The notes under the pieces were generated by a model that searched no databases, was not told the DNA's origin, and worked only from the letters and a program-made list of their open reading frames with translations. The position numbers and the translations under genes were made by a program. Positions 17,863 through 26,039 of a stretch of DNA of 64,000 nucleotides are shown here, in pieces; within the stretch, counting starts at the first letter, position 1, and each line of letters opens with the position of its first letter. The DNA comes from Streptomyces glomeratus (GTDB lineage: Bacteria; Actinomycetota; Actinomycetes; Streptomycetales; Streptomycetaceae). The stretch lies in the NCBI RefSeq assembly GCF_021462825.1, contig NZ_JAKEEB010000007.1, positions 1 through 64,000 of the forward strand, read 5' to 3'.

Positions 17863-19013
17863 CAGGCGGCGTCCTCCTCGACAGTCTCCACACCCGCGTC
17901 GATGTCCTGGGCCGCGTCCAGGCCGAAGGTGTGGGCCGGATTCCAGTGCAGGACCACCTCGGCGCCCGGCACGAGACGGACGTCGCGGTCGATGTTCTGG
18001 GCGTAGACCTCGAACTCGGGGCAGACGGGGCTGTCGATGACGTACTGCGTGGAGACGCCGATGAAACTGGAGTCGACGATCCTGCCGGTGATGCGGTTGC
18101 GGCCCTCTGGGATCTCGCCCGCGTCGTCGGCGTGGGTGAGGGATATCTTCTCCGGGCGGACACCGACCAGCACCTTGCCGCCCGTGGTCGTCGGCGCCGA
18201 ACAGCGTGCCCCGGGGAGCGACAGCTTGCCGCCGCCCGCCCTGAGGACGATGTCCTCGCCGCTCCTGGAGTCGACCTCGGCTTCGATGAGGTTGGACGTG
18301 CCGAGGAAGTTCGCGACGAACGTGGTCTGCGGGTTCTCGTAGAGGTCGGTGGGCGAGCCGAGCTGTTCGACGCGGCCCGCGTTCATCACGGCGACCGTGT
18401 CGGCCATGGTCATGGCCTCCTCCTGGTCGTGCGTGACATGGATGAAGGTGATGCCGACCTCGGTCTGGATGCGCTTGAGCTCCAGCTGCATCTGCCGGCG
18501 CAGCTTCAGGTCCAGGGCGCCGAGGGGCTCGTCCAGGAGGAGCACCTTGGGGTGGTTGATCAGGGCGCGGGCGACGGCGACGCGCTGCTGCTGGCCACCG
18601 GAGAGCTGGTGCGGCTTCTTGCGGGCCTGCTCACCGAGCTGCACCAGGTCGAGCATCTCCTCGACCTGCTTCTTCACCGACTTGATGCCGCGCCGGCGCA
18701 GGCCGAAGGCGACGTTCTCGAAGATGTCGAGGTGCGGGAAGAGGGCGTAGGACTGGAAGACCGTGTTCACCGGCCGCTTGTACGGCGGCAGATGCGTCAC
18801 GTCCTGGTCGCCGAGGCGCACGGCGCCCGCCGTGGGCTCCTCCAGCCCGGCGATCATGCGCAGGGTGGTGGTCTTGCCGCAGCCGGAGGCGCCGAGCAGG
18901 GCGAAGAAGGAGCCCTGGGGCACGGTCAGGTCCAGCGGGTGTACGGCCGTGAAGGCGCCGTAGGTCTTGCTGATACCGGAGAGGCGGACGTCGCCGCTGT
19001 TGTCTGTCGTCAT
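17862..19013 (-). CDS. potA: Polyamine ABC transporter ATPase, PotA type
   Basis: A 383-residue ATPase that powers polyamine import. Walker A is [12 protein letters not shown], the Q-loop is [10 protein letters not shown], the signature is [15 protein letters not shown], Walker B is [12 protein letters not shown], and the switch histidine lies in [12 protein letters not shown]-terminal TOBE-type domain follows ([29 protein letters not shown]). Start: ATG at 19013, with AGGGG ten bases upstream. A GTG at 19022 overlaps the potD stop and is an alternative giving three more residues. Confidence 0.93.
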   Translation of the reverse strand: MTTDNSGDVRLSGISKTYGAFTAVHPLDLTVPQGSFFALLGASGCGKTTTLRMIAGLEEPTAGAVRLGDQDVTHLPPYKRPVNTVFQSYALFPHLDIFENVAFGLRRRGIKSVKKQVEEMLDLVQLGEQARKKPHQLSGGQQQRVAVARALINHPKVLLLDEPLGALDLKLRRQMQLELKRIQTEVGITFIHVTHDQEEAMTMADTVAVMNAGRVEQLGSPTDLYENPQTTFVANFLGTSNLIEAEVDSRSGEDIVLRAGGGKLSLPGARCSAPTTTGGKVLVGVRPEKISLTHADDAGEIPEGRNRITGRIVDSSFIGVSTQYVIDSPVCPEFEVYAQNIDRDVRLVPGAEVVLHWNPAHTFGLDAAQDIDAGVETVEEDAA

Positions 19014-19018
19014 CTTCG

Positions 19019-20266
19019 TCACGCCCCTGTGAGCTTCGCGAACTTCTCTTCGTAGGCCGTCTCTTCCTTCTGCGTCAGCGAGCGGAAGGCGTGTGACTTC
19101 GCGGCCATGGCCTTGTCGGGAAGGATCAGCGGATTGTCCGCCGCGCCCTTGTCGATCTTCTCCAGATAGGGCTTCACCCCGTCGACGGGACTGACGTAGT
19201 TGACGTAGGCGGCGAGCGCGGCGGCCTGCTCGGGCTCGTAGTAGAAGTCGATCAGCCGCTCGGCGTTCGCCTTGTGACGCGCCTTGTTGGGGATCAGCAT
19301 GTTGTCGGTCGACGTCATGTAGCCGCTGTCCGGGATGACGAAGTCGACGTCCGGGCTGTCCGCCTTGAGCTGGACGATGTCACCGCCCCAGGCCACACAG
19401 GCGGCCAGGTCGCCCTTGGTGAGGTCGGAGGTGTAGTCGTTGCCGGTGAAACGGCGGATCTGGCCCTTGTCGACGGCCTTCTGCAGCCGGGCTATCACCG
19501 CGTCGAAGTCGTCGCCGGTGAACTTCGCCGGGTCCTTGCCCATGTCGAGCAGGGTCATGCCGATGCTGTCGCGCATCTCCGACAGGAAGCCCACCCGGCC
19601 CTTGAGCCTGGGGTTGTCGAGCAGGTCGGAGACCGACTTCACCTCGATGCCGTCCAGCGCCTTCTTGTTGAAGGCGATGACGGTCGAGATGCCCTGCCAG
19701 GGGTAGGAGTACGCGCGCCCCGGGTCCCAGTCGGGGCTGCGGAACTGCGCCGACAGGTTGGCGTAGGCGTGCGGCAGGTTGGAGGGGTCCAGCTTCTGTG
19801 CCCAGCCCAGCCGGATCACCCGGGCGGCCAGCCAGTCCGTGAGGACGATGATGTCCCGGCCGGTGTCCTGGCCGGCGGCGAGCTGCGGCTTGATCTTGCC
19901 GAAGAACTCGTTGTTGTCGTTGATGTCCTCGGTGTACTTGACCTCGATGCCGGTCCGCCTGGCGAACGTCTCGAGCGTCGGGTGGTGCTTGCCGCTGTCG
20001 TCGACGTCGATGTACTCGGGCCAGTTGGAGAAGTTGACGACCTTCTCCTTGGCCGAGTGGTCCTGGGCCGCGGTGCCGCCCTGGGTCTGGCCGGCCGCGG
20101 GGATCCCGCAGGCGCTCAGCGCTCCGAGACCGCCGACCGCGAGCGCGCCGCCCGCGGAGGCGCGCAGCAGCGAACGGCGGGTGAGGGAAGCCCTGCCGTT
20201 GCGGAAACTGCGCCGCATGGCGGCCACTTGGGCCGGGGAGAGGCGGTCGGGCTCGAACTGGTCCAT
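19019..20266 (-). CDS. potD: Polyamine ABC transporter substrate-binding lipoprotein, PotD type
   Basis: A 415-residue extracytoplasmic binding protein. Twin arginines at 30-31 (LTRRSLLRAS) and a lipobox ending at Cys53 (LSAC) indicate Tat-type export and lipid anchoring, common for streptomycete lipoproteins. The mature part starts VVNFSNWPEYIDVDD, and INDNNEFFGKI, RFTGNDYTSDL and MLIPNKARHKANAERLIDFY are characteristic of PotD/PotF. It captures putrescine, spermidine or a related amine and hands it to PotBC. It lies between the aldehyde dehydrogenase (51-base gap) and potA. Confidence 0.93.
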   Translation of the reverse strand: MDQFEPDRLSPAQVAAMRRSFRNGRASLTRRSLLRASAGGALAVGGLGALSACGIPAAGQTQGGTAAQDHSAKEKVVNFSNWPEYIDVDDSGKHHPTLETFARRTGIEVKYTEDINDNNEFFGKIKPQLAAGQDTGRDIIVLTDWLAARVIRLGWAQKLDPSNLPHAYANLSAQFRSPDWDPGRAYSYPWQGISTVIAFNKKALDGIEVKSVSDLLDNPRLKGRVGFLSEMRDSIGMTLLDMGKDPAKFTGDDFDAVIARLQKAVDKGQIRRFTGNDYTSDLTKGDLAACVAWGGDIVQLKADSPDVDFVIPDSGYMTSTDNMLIPNKARHKANAERLIDFYYEPEQAAALAAYVNYVSPVDGVKPYLEKIDKGAADNPLILPDKAMAAKSHAFRSLTQKEETAYEEKFAKLTGA

Positions 20267-20317
20267 GCGCGTGGTGCCCTTTCGGGAGGGTGGGCCGTGG
20301 TCGACGGCCGGAACGGT

Positions 20318-21871
20318 CTATCGGTCCCCGAAGATCGTGCGGTGCCAGTCCTTGCGTGCCACCGCGGTGTTGTCGAACATTACGTGCTTGATCTGCGTGT
20401 ACTCCTCGAACGAGTACGCGGACATGTCCTTGCCGAAGCCGGACGCCCGGTAACCGCCGTGGGGCATCTCGCTGATGATCGGAATGTGGTCGTTGACCCA
20501 GACACAGCCCGCCCTGATCTCGCGGGTGGCGCGGTTCGCCCGGTAGACGTCCCGGCTCCAGGCGGAGGCGGCGAGGCCGTAGGGGGTGTCGTTGGCGAGC
20601 CGGATGCCGTCGTCGTCGGAGTCGAAGGGCAGGACGACCAGGACCGGGCCGAAGATCTCGGACTGGACGACCTCGCTGTCCTGCGCGGCACCGGCGATCA
20701 GGGTCGGCCGGTAGTAGGCGCCCTTGGCGAGGTCGCCGCCCGGTGCTTCGCCACCGGTGACCACACGCGCGTAGGAGCGCGCACGGTCCACGAAGGCGGC
20801 CACCCGGTCCCGCTGGACGTGCGAGATCAGCGGGCCGAGGTCGGTGCCGGGGGCGAACGGGTCGCCGAGCCGGACGCTCTCCATCAGGGCGGCCGTCCTG
20901 GAGACGAACTCCTCGTAGAGGGGCCTTTGCACATATGCGCGCGTGGCGGCCGTGCAGTCCTGGCCGGTGTTGATGAGCGCGCCCGCGACGGCGCCGTGCA
21001 CGGCGGCCTCCAGGTCGGCGTCGTCGAAGACGACGAAGGGCGCCTTGCCGCCCAGTTCCAGATGGAGCCGCTTGACGGTGGCGGTGGCGATCTCGGCGAC
21101 GCGCCTGCCGACGGCCGTGGACCCGGTGAACGAGGTCATGGCCACGTCCGGGTGGCCCACGAGACGCTCGCCGGCCTCCTTGCCGGTACCGGTGACGACG
21201 TTGATCACTCCGTCCGGGATCCCGGCCTCCGTGGCCGCCCGGGCGAACAGCAGCGAGGTGAGCGGGGTCAGCTCGGCGGGCTTCAGCACGATGGTGTTGC
21301 CCGCGGCGATCGCCGGGAGGATCTTCCAGGCGGCCATCTGGAGGGGGTAGTTCCAGGGGGCGATGGAGCCGACGACACCGATGGCCTCGCGGCGGACGTA
21401 GGAGGTGTGGTCGCCGGAGTACTCACCGGCCGACTGCCCCTGGAGGTGCCGGGCGGCACCGGCGAAGAAGGCGGTGTTGTCGATGGTGCCCGGAACGTCG
21501 AACTCGCGGGTCAGCTTCAGGGGCTTGCCGCACTGGAGGGACTCGAAGCGGGCGAGGTCCTCGGCCTGGTCGGCGAGGACGGCGGCGAAGCGGTGCAGCG
21601 CCTCGGAGCGCTCGCCCGGAGTGGCACCCGACCACTCGGGGAAGGCGGCGCGCGCGGCGGCCACGGCGCGGTCGACGTCCTCCGCGCCGGCCAGTTCGTA
21701 TGTGTACACCTCATCGCCCGTCGACGGGTCGACCACCGCGTGCGTACGGCCCGACGTGCCCTTGGCCGGCCGGCCCGCGATGTACTGGGCACCGTCCGCG
21801 AAACGTGTCCGTACGTCGTCCCGCGCGCTGCGGCGGGTGCCGGCGTCGTCGGCGTTGCCCGGGTTGTGCAT
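20318..21871 (-). CDS. Aldehyde dehydrogenase, gamma-aminobutyraldehyde dehydrogenase type
   Basis: A 517-residue enzyme, first gene of the potDABC-oxidase operon. Catalytic Cys306 lies in NTGQDCTAATR, the base glutamate in HLELGGKAP, and the cofactor region has APWNYPLQMA. The C-terminus (YSFEEYTQIKHVMFD) and NDHIPIISEMPHGG are typical of aminobutyraldehyde and betaine-aldehyde dehydrogenases. It probably oxidises 4-aminobutanal or its gamma-glutamyl derivative, made by the oxidase at the end of the operon, to GABA. Start: ATG at 21871 with a GGAGGAG site; the open frame continues upstream without family character. Confidence 0.9.
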   Translation of the reverse strand: MHNPGNADDAGTRRSARDDVRTRFADGAQYIAGRPAKGTSGRTHAVVDPSTGDEVYTYELAGAEDVDRAVAAARAAFPEWSGATPGERSEALHRFAAVLADQAEDLARFESLQCGKPLKLTREFDVPGTIDNTAFFAGAARHLQGQSAGEYSGDHTSYVRREAIGVVGSIAPWNYPLQMAAWKILPAIAAGNTIVLKPAELTPLTSLLFARAATEAGIPDGVINVVTGTGKEAGERLVGHPDVAMTSFTGSTAVGRRVAEIATATVKRLHLELGGKAPFVVFDDADLEAAVHGAVAGALINTGQDCTAATRAYVQRPLYEEFVSRTAALMESVRLGDPFAPGTDLGPLISHVQRDRVAAFVDRARSYARVVTGGEAPGGDLAKGAYYRPTLIAGAAQDSEVVQSEIFGPVLVVLPFDSDDDGIRLANDTPYGLAASAWSRDVYRANRATREIRAGCVWVNDHIPIISEMPHGGYRASGFGKDMSAYSFEEYTQIKHVMFDNTAVARKDWHRTIFGDR

Positions 21872-22081
21872 GTCGCTCTCCTCCGCCGCCGGCCCGCGTC
21901 CGCGCGGGGGCTGGCGTAGCTCCGGCTCGATTTGAGTGCCGATCCTGACAGAGGGAGTGGACTCCAACAAGTGATTCCGTTGTTGCCTTTTGGTTACGCG
22001 ACGGAATCTGTCGACCAGGTGTCGAGCGCTCACCGAAAAGGCAGGACGGAGTGTCAGTGGTGCCTGCCACACTCGGGTGGC
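21872..22081. promoter_or_regulatory. Divergent intergenic region: polyamine operon and NADAR gene
   Basis: These 210 bases separate two divergently transcribed genes and must hold the promoter of the polyamine-uptake operon. The stretch around 21950-22010 is AT-richer than its surroundings (for example gtgattccgttgttgcc). I could not assign a confident -10/-35 pair or operator. Confidence 0.4.
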
Positions 22082-22642
22082 ATGGAGATGATCGATTCTC
22101 GGGAAGCCCTGGTCAGGGCGGTCCGCACGGGGGCGAGGGTCAGGTACCTGCATTTCTGGGGCCACCGCCCACGCCGGGACGGACAGATCGGGCCGAGCTG
22201 TCTGAGCCAGTGGTGGCCGTCGCCGTTCACCGTGGACGGCGTCGAGTACGCGACGGCGGAGCACTGGATGATGGCGTCGAAGGCACGGCTCTTCGGCGAC
22301 GCCGACGCGGAGCGCACGACGCTGCGGGCACCGAACCCGGCGCTCGCCAAGAAGGCGGGCCGGCTGGTGCGCGGCTTCGACGAGGCGATATGGGAGCGGG
22401 AGCGGTTCGCCATCGTGGTCGAGGGCAGCGTCCACAAGTTCGCGGCGCACGCCGATCTGGGGGCGTTCCTGCTGGGCACGGGCGACCGGGTGCTCGTCGA
22501 GGCGAGCCCGGTGGACCGGGTGTGGGGCATCGGGCTCGCCGCGGAGGACGAGGCCGCGATGGATCCGGAGCGCTGGCGGGGGCCGAATCTGCTGGGGTTC
22601 GCGCTGATGGAGGCACGGGAGCGGCTGCGGGCACGGACGTGA
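22082..22642 (+). CDS. NADAR domain protein (YbiA family)
   Basis: A 186-residue soluble protein of the NADAR/YbiA fold, with the signature QWWPSPFTVDGVEYATAEHW and a C-terminal PVDRVWGIGLA then NLLGFALMEARERL. Family members cleave N-glycosidic bonds: E. coli YbiA acts on riboflavin intermediates, and others remove ADP-ribose from guanine in DNA. Which activity applies here is not readable. Start: ATG at 22082, where family similarity begins; an in-frame ATG two codons later is possible. It is monocistronic and ends at a bidirectional hairpin. Confidence 0.88.
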   Translation: MEMIDSREALVRAVRTGARVRYLHFWGHRPRRDGQIGPSCLSQWWPSPFTVDGVEYATAEHWMMASKARLFGDADAERTTLRAPNPALAKKAGRLVRGFDEAIWERERFAIVVEGSVHKFAAHADLGAFLLGTGDRVLVEASPVDRVWGIGLAAEDEAAMDPERWRGPNLLGFALMEARERLRART

Positions 22643-22663
22643 CCGGGCACGGCCGTGGATGAG

Positions 22664-22694
22664 GAAGGGGCCGCCCCGACGGGCCGGCCCCTTC
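22664..22694. terminator. Bidirectional terminator between NADAR and DUF4190 genes
   Basis: 10-bp stem GAAGGGGCCG (22664-22673) with CGGCCCCTTC (22685-22694) between convergent genes, 22 bases past one stop and 18 before the other. A T-containing tail follows in both directions. Confidence 0.7.
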
Positions 22695-22711
22695 TGCGAC
22701 TCTGGCCCCGC

Positions 22712-23167
22712 TCAGAACGTGCTGGCGCTGCCCAGGAAGCTGGCGAAGAGCGCGAAGCCCAGCAGCGGCAGCACCACGGTCGCCACGATTCCGCAGACCA
22801 GGCCGGCGGTGGCAGCGCCCTTGTTGGTGGCCTCGCCGCGGTTGGCCTTCCCCCGGCCGATCGCGCCGAAGATGATGGCGAGAACGCCGAGGATGACCCC
22901 GAAGAACCACAGGAAGAAGGTCAGGCTGCACACCAGGCCGATGATGCCCAGCACCAGCCCCGTGGTGCCCATGCCGTTGCTCGGCTGCGCGGGCATGCCG
23001 TAGCCGGGCCCCGCCGGGTACCCCACGGGCGGCGCGGCCGGGTAGGACGGTCCCGACTGCGGGTAGCCGTACCCCGGGCCGGACTGCGAGTATCCATAGC
23101 CGGGCGTCGGCTGCGGCGGTTGCTGCGGTGGCCCGAACCCACCGGCCCCCGGACTGGCGTCGGACAT
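22712..23167 (-). CDS. DUF4190 membrane protein
   Basis: A 151-residue protein with a Pro/Gly/Tyr-rich N-terminal 65 residues (repeats of the type SGPGYGYPQSGP) and a C-terminal DUF4190 domain of two membrane segments: GMGTTGLVLGIIGLVCSLTF and GLVCGIVATVVLPLLGFALF, separated by IGRGKANRGEATNKG. The family is widespread in actinobacteria and of unknown function. It lies next to a second DUF4190 gene in the same direction, with 79 bases between them. Confidence 0.82.
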   Translation of the reverse strand: MSDASPGAGGFGPPQQPPQPTPGYGYSQSGPGYGYPQSGPSYPAAPPVGYPAGPGYGMPAQPSNGMGTTGLVLGIIGLVCSLTFFLWFFGVILGVLAIIFGAIGRGKANRGEATNKGAATAGLVCGIVATVVLPLLGFALFASFLGSASTF

Positions 23168-23246
23168 GACTGGTCTCCCCTCCGTTGACGCTCAAAGCAT
23201 CGTAGTGGCCCTGTCCCCCGCCGGATGCCCGCCGGACCGGGCTGGG

Positions 23247-23900
23247 TCAGCCGTGGAACAGGACAGGTGCCGAGACGCCGAGCGCGTCGCTTCCGACGTA
23301 GGGGTCGTCGGGGCGCGGGGGGTGGTTGATCGCCATCGTGATCCCGATGACCATCAGCACGATCACGGCCACCCCGAGGACGAGCCCGACGATGCCGAGG
23401 ATGAAGCCCGCGAGGGCCTGGCCGCGGTTGTCGGCCTCCCCCGCTTCCGCCCGCTTGCGGCCCTTGATCCCGAAGATCACCGCGAGGATGCCGAGGACCA
23501 CGGAGACCACGCCGTACAGGCAGAACAGGCACACCGAGAGGATGCCCAGCACCATCGCGGCGACCCCGAGTCCGTTGCGCGGGGGTGCCGGCATCCCCGG
23601 CCAGCCGTAGCCGGCGTAGCCCGGGGGCACGGGGTGGCCGTAGCCGGCCGGGGTGGCGTAGGCGGCGGCCGTGGGATCCGCGGGGGCCATCGGGGGCGGC
23701 GGTACGGGGACGCCTCCCTCACCGGGACCGGGGGCGGCACCCGGCTGCGGACCGGGGGCGGCGCCCGCCTGCCAGGGGCCGCCGGGACGCGGCGGCGCGG
23801 GAGGCTTGTCCATCGACACCTTGCGCTCCGGCGGCGCCCACGGGTCGTCCGCACCCGCTGCGTCGTACGGTCCCCGCTGTGCTTCGTCCGCCACGGCCAT
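23247..23900 (-). CDS. DUF4190 membrane protein, second copy
   Basis: A 217-residue paralogue of the neighbouring DUF4190 gene. A long Pro/Ala/Gly-rich cytoplasmic region (about 115 residues, with WAPPERKVSMDKPP) precedes two membrane segments (GLGVAAMVLGILSVCLFCLY, then LAGFILGIVGLVLGVAVIVL) joined by GRKRAEAGEADNRGQA. A short tail follows the second segment. Start: ATG at 23900 with GAGGA upstream; the open frame to 24011 is unsupported. Function unknown. The two copies probably arose by tandem duplication. Confidence 0.8.
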   Translation of the reverse strand: MAVADEAQRGPYDAAGADDPWAPPERKVSMDKPPAPPRPGGPWQAGAAPGPQPGAAPGPGEGGVPVPPPPMAPADPTAAAYATPAGYGHPVPPGYAGYGWPGMPAPPRNGLGVAAMVLGILSVCLFCLYGVVSVVLGILAVIFGIKGRKRAEAGEADNRGQALAGFILGIVGLVLGVAVIVLMVIGITMAINHPPRPDDPYVGSDALGVSAPVLFHG

Positions 23901-24115
23901 CCCCCTAGTTCCTCGGACCGTCATGCTAAGGCCAGGCCCACGACGACGCTCCGGCCGCCCCCGGACGGACGGCCCGGGGGTCCGGGGGCGCTCGCGCTCG
24001 GCCCGTGACACAGGGGCCCGACCGTATGCCTAGGATCGTCCCCGAGTCATCGATCAGCCGATCACCCGCGTCCCGCCCGAACCCGGCGCCGGGACGCCGT
24101 TCCCGGGGAGGAACC

Positions 24116-25174
24116 TTGACCGACCACCGCGACGCCGGTGCCGTGCGCGATCTGCACGCCTTCATCGCCGGACTTCCCAAGGCCGAACTGCACGTGCACC
24201 ACGTCGGCTCCGCCTCCCCCCGCATCGTCGCGGAACTGGCCGCGCGCCACCCCGACTCCAAGGTGCCCACCGACCCCGAGGCCCTGGCCGACTACTTCAC
24301 CTTCACGGACTTCGCCCACTTCATCGAGGTGTACCTGTCCGTCGTCGACCTCGTGCGCACCCCCGAGGACGTGCGCCTGCTGACGTACGAGATCGCCCGC
24401 GACCTGGCCCGGCAGCAGGTCCGCTACGCCGAGCTGACCATCACCCCCTTCTCCTCCACCCGGCGCGGCATCGACGAGCGTGCGTTCATGGACGCGATCG
24501 AGGACGCCCGCAAGGCGGCCGAGGCCGACCTCGGGACCGTGCTGCGCTGGTGCTTCGACATCCCCGGCGAGGCGGGGCTGGAGTCCGCGGAGGAGACGAC
24601 CCGGCTGGCCACCGACGACCGGCTGCGCCCCGAGGGGCTCGTCTCGTTCGGGCTCGGCGGACCCGAGATCGGCGTCCCCCGGCCGCAGTTCAAGCCGTAC
24701 TTCGACCGCGCCATAGCGGCAGGCCTCCACTCCGTGCCGCACGCCGGCGAGACGACCGGCCCGGAGACGGTCTGGGACGCCCTCGTCGAGCTGCGCGCCG
24801 AGCGCATCGGGCACGGCACCAGTTCCGCCCGGGACCCCAAGCTGCTGGCGCACCTCGCCGAGCACCGCATCGCGCTGGAGGTCTGCCCGACCTCCAACAT
24901 CGCGACGCGCGCCGTCCGCACGCTCGAGGAACACCCCATCCGGGAGTTCGTGCGGGCCGGTGTCCTCGTCACCGTCAACTCGGACGACCCGCCCATGTTC
25001 GGCACGGACCTCGACAACGAGTACGCGGTCGCCGCACGGCTGCTCGACCTCGACGAGCGGGGCCTCGCCGGCCTCGCCAAGAACGCGGTGGAGGCGTCCT
25101 TCCTCGACGACGCCGGCAAGGCGAAACTGGCGGCCGAGATCGACACCTACACCACGGCCTGGCTCGCACCCTGA
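24116..25174 (+). CDS. Adenosine deaminase family protein
   Basis: A 352-residue zinc amidohydrolase that deaminates adenosine (or a related purine or aminodeoxyfutalosine substrate). Metal ligands His26 and His28 are in LHVHHVGS, His209 and Glu212 in HAGETTG, HGTSS follows, and the Asp290-Asp291 pair lies in NSDDPPMFG. The set is complete, so the protein should be active. Start: TTG at 24116 preceded by GGGGAGGA at ideal spacing; an ATG at 24005 lies 111 bases upstream, has no such site, and the residues between do not fit the family. A phosphodiesterase gene follows 11 bases after the stop, likely co-transcribed. Confidence 0.88.
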   Translation: MTDHRDAGAVRDLHAFIAGLPKAELHVHHVGSASPRIVAELAARHPDSKVPTDPEALADYFTFTDFAHFIEVYLSVVDLVRTPEDVRLLTYEIARDLARQQVRYAELTITPFSSTRRGIDERAFMDAIEDARKAAEADLGTVLRWCFDIPGEAGLESAEETTRLATDDRLRPEGLVSFGLGGPEIGVPRPQFKPYFDRAIAAGLHSVPHAGETTGPETVWDALVELRAERIGHGTSSARDPKLLAHLAEHRIALEVCPTSNIATRAVRTLEEHPIREFVRAGVLVTVNSDDPPMFGTDLDNEYAVAARLLDLDERGLAGLAKNAVEASFLDDAGKAKLAAEIDTYTTAWLAP

Positions 25175-25185
25175 CGGCCACCACA

Positions 25186-25878
25186 ATGAGCCCCATGCGC
25201 ACCGTGACCGCCGTGGCCCATCGCGGCGACCCCTACCGCCACCGTGAGAACACGATCGACTCGCTGCGTTCCGCGCTCCGACAGGGCGCGGACGCGGTGG
25301 AGATCGACGTACGGCTCACCCGGGACGGCGTTCCCGTGCTGTTGCACGACGCGACCCTGAAGCGGCTGTGGGAGCGGGACCGTCCGCTCGCCGCGCTCTC
25401 CTTCGCCGAGGTGCGGGGACTGACGGCGGGCGGAGTGCCGGCCCTGGCGGAGGCGCTGACGGCGACCGAGGGCAGCCGGGTGATGATCGATCTGCCGGGC
25501 GCGCCCTCGGTCCGTGCCGTGCGCCGGATCGTGGACGTCGTGCGCGAGTGCGCCGCCCAGGAACGGGTGTACTACTGCGCGGGCGCCCAGACCATGCTGG
25601 CGGTCCGGGCCGCCGACCCCGCGGCGGAGATCGCCCTGACCTGGACGACCCTCGCCCCGCCACGGCACGCCCTGCTGGACGCGGTCCGCCCGCGCTGGCT
25701 CAACTACCGCTTCCCCCTGGTGAGCGCGGAGCTGACGGCCCGGGTGCACCGGGGCGGTCATCTGCTGTCCGTGTGGACCCCCGACACCCGCCGCTCGATG
25801 CGGCGCCTCCTGGACCTGGGAGTGGACTCGATCACGACGAACCGGCTCGACGCACTGCATGCGGTGCGCGGCCGCTGA
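25186..25878 (+). CDS. Glycerophosphodiester phosphodiesterase family protein
   Basis: A 230-residue TIM-barrel phosphodiesterase. The family pattern is clear: AHRGDPYRHRENTIDSL at the N-terminus, then VEIDVRLTRDGVPVLLHD supplying the metal-binding acids and the second catalytic histidine, and VWTPDTRRSMRRLLDLGVDS then ITTNR near the C-terminus. There is no signal peptide, so it is cytosolic and would release glycerol 3-phosphate from deacylated phospholipids. Start: ATG at 25186, or ATG at 25195. It probably forms a two-gene unit with the adenosine deaminase gene. Confidence 0.88.
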   Translation: MSPMRTVTAVAHRGDPYRHRENTIDSLRSALRQGADAVEIDVRLTRDGVPVLLHDATLKRLWERDRPLAALSFAEVRGLTAGGVPALAEALTATEGSRVMIDLPGAPSVRAVRRIVDVVRECAAQERVYYCAGAQTMLAVRAADPAAEIALTWTTLAPPRHALLDAVRPRWLNYRFPLVSAELTARVHRGGHLLSVWTPDTRRSMRRLLDLGVDSITTNRLDALHAVRGR

Positions 25879-25966
25879 GGGTGCAGCCCCGAAGGCCGCG
25901 GCGACGGGCACCGCTTGCGCGGCAGCGGGCGGGCGTGCCGCCGCCCCGCCCGCGATGATTGCTACA

Positions 25967-25974
25967 TTGCGCAA
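25967..25974. repeat. TTGCGCAA palindrome upstream of lytR-like gene
   Basis: An 8-bp perfect palindrome in a short AT-rich stretch 66 bases before the LytR-CpsA-Psr start. It may lie in its promoter; no clear -10/-35 pair is visible. Confidence 0.25.
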
Positions 25975-26039
25975 CCGTACAACCATTGGGCGGGGTCGGA
26001 CGTCCCCTCCGTATGAGTCCGACGGATGAGGGCGCAGCC

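Noticed and set aside
24005..24115. ATG at 24005 as the adenosine deaminase start.
   Set aside because: No ribosome site and the first 37 residues do not resemble the family; TTG at 24116 has an excellent site.
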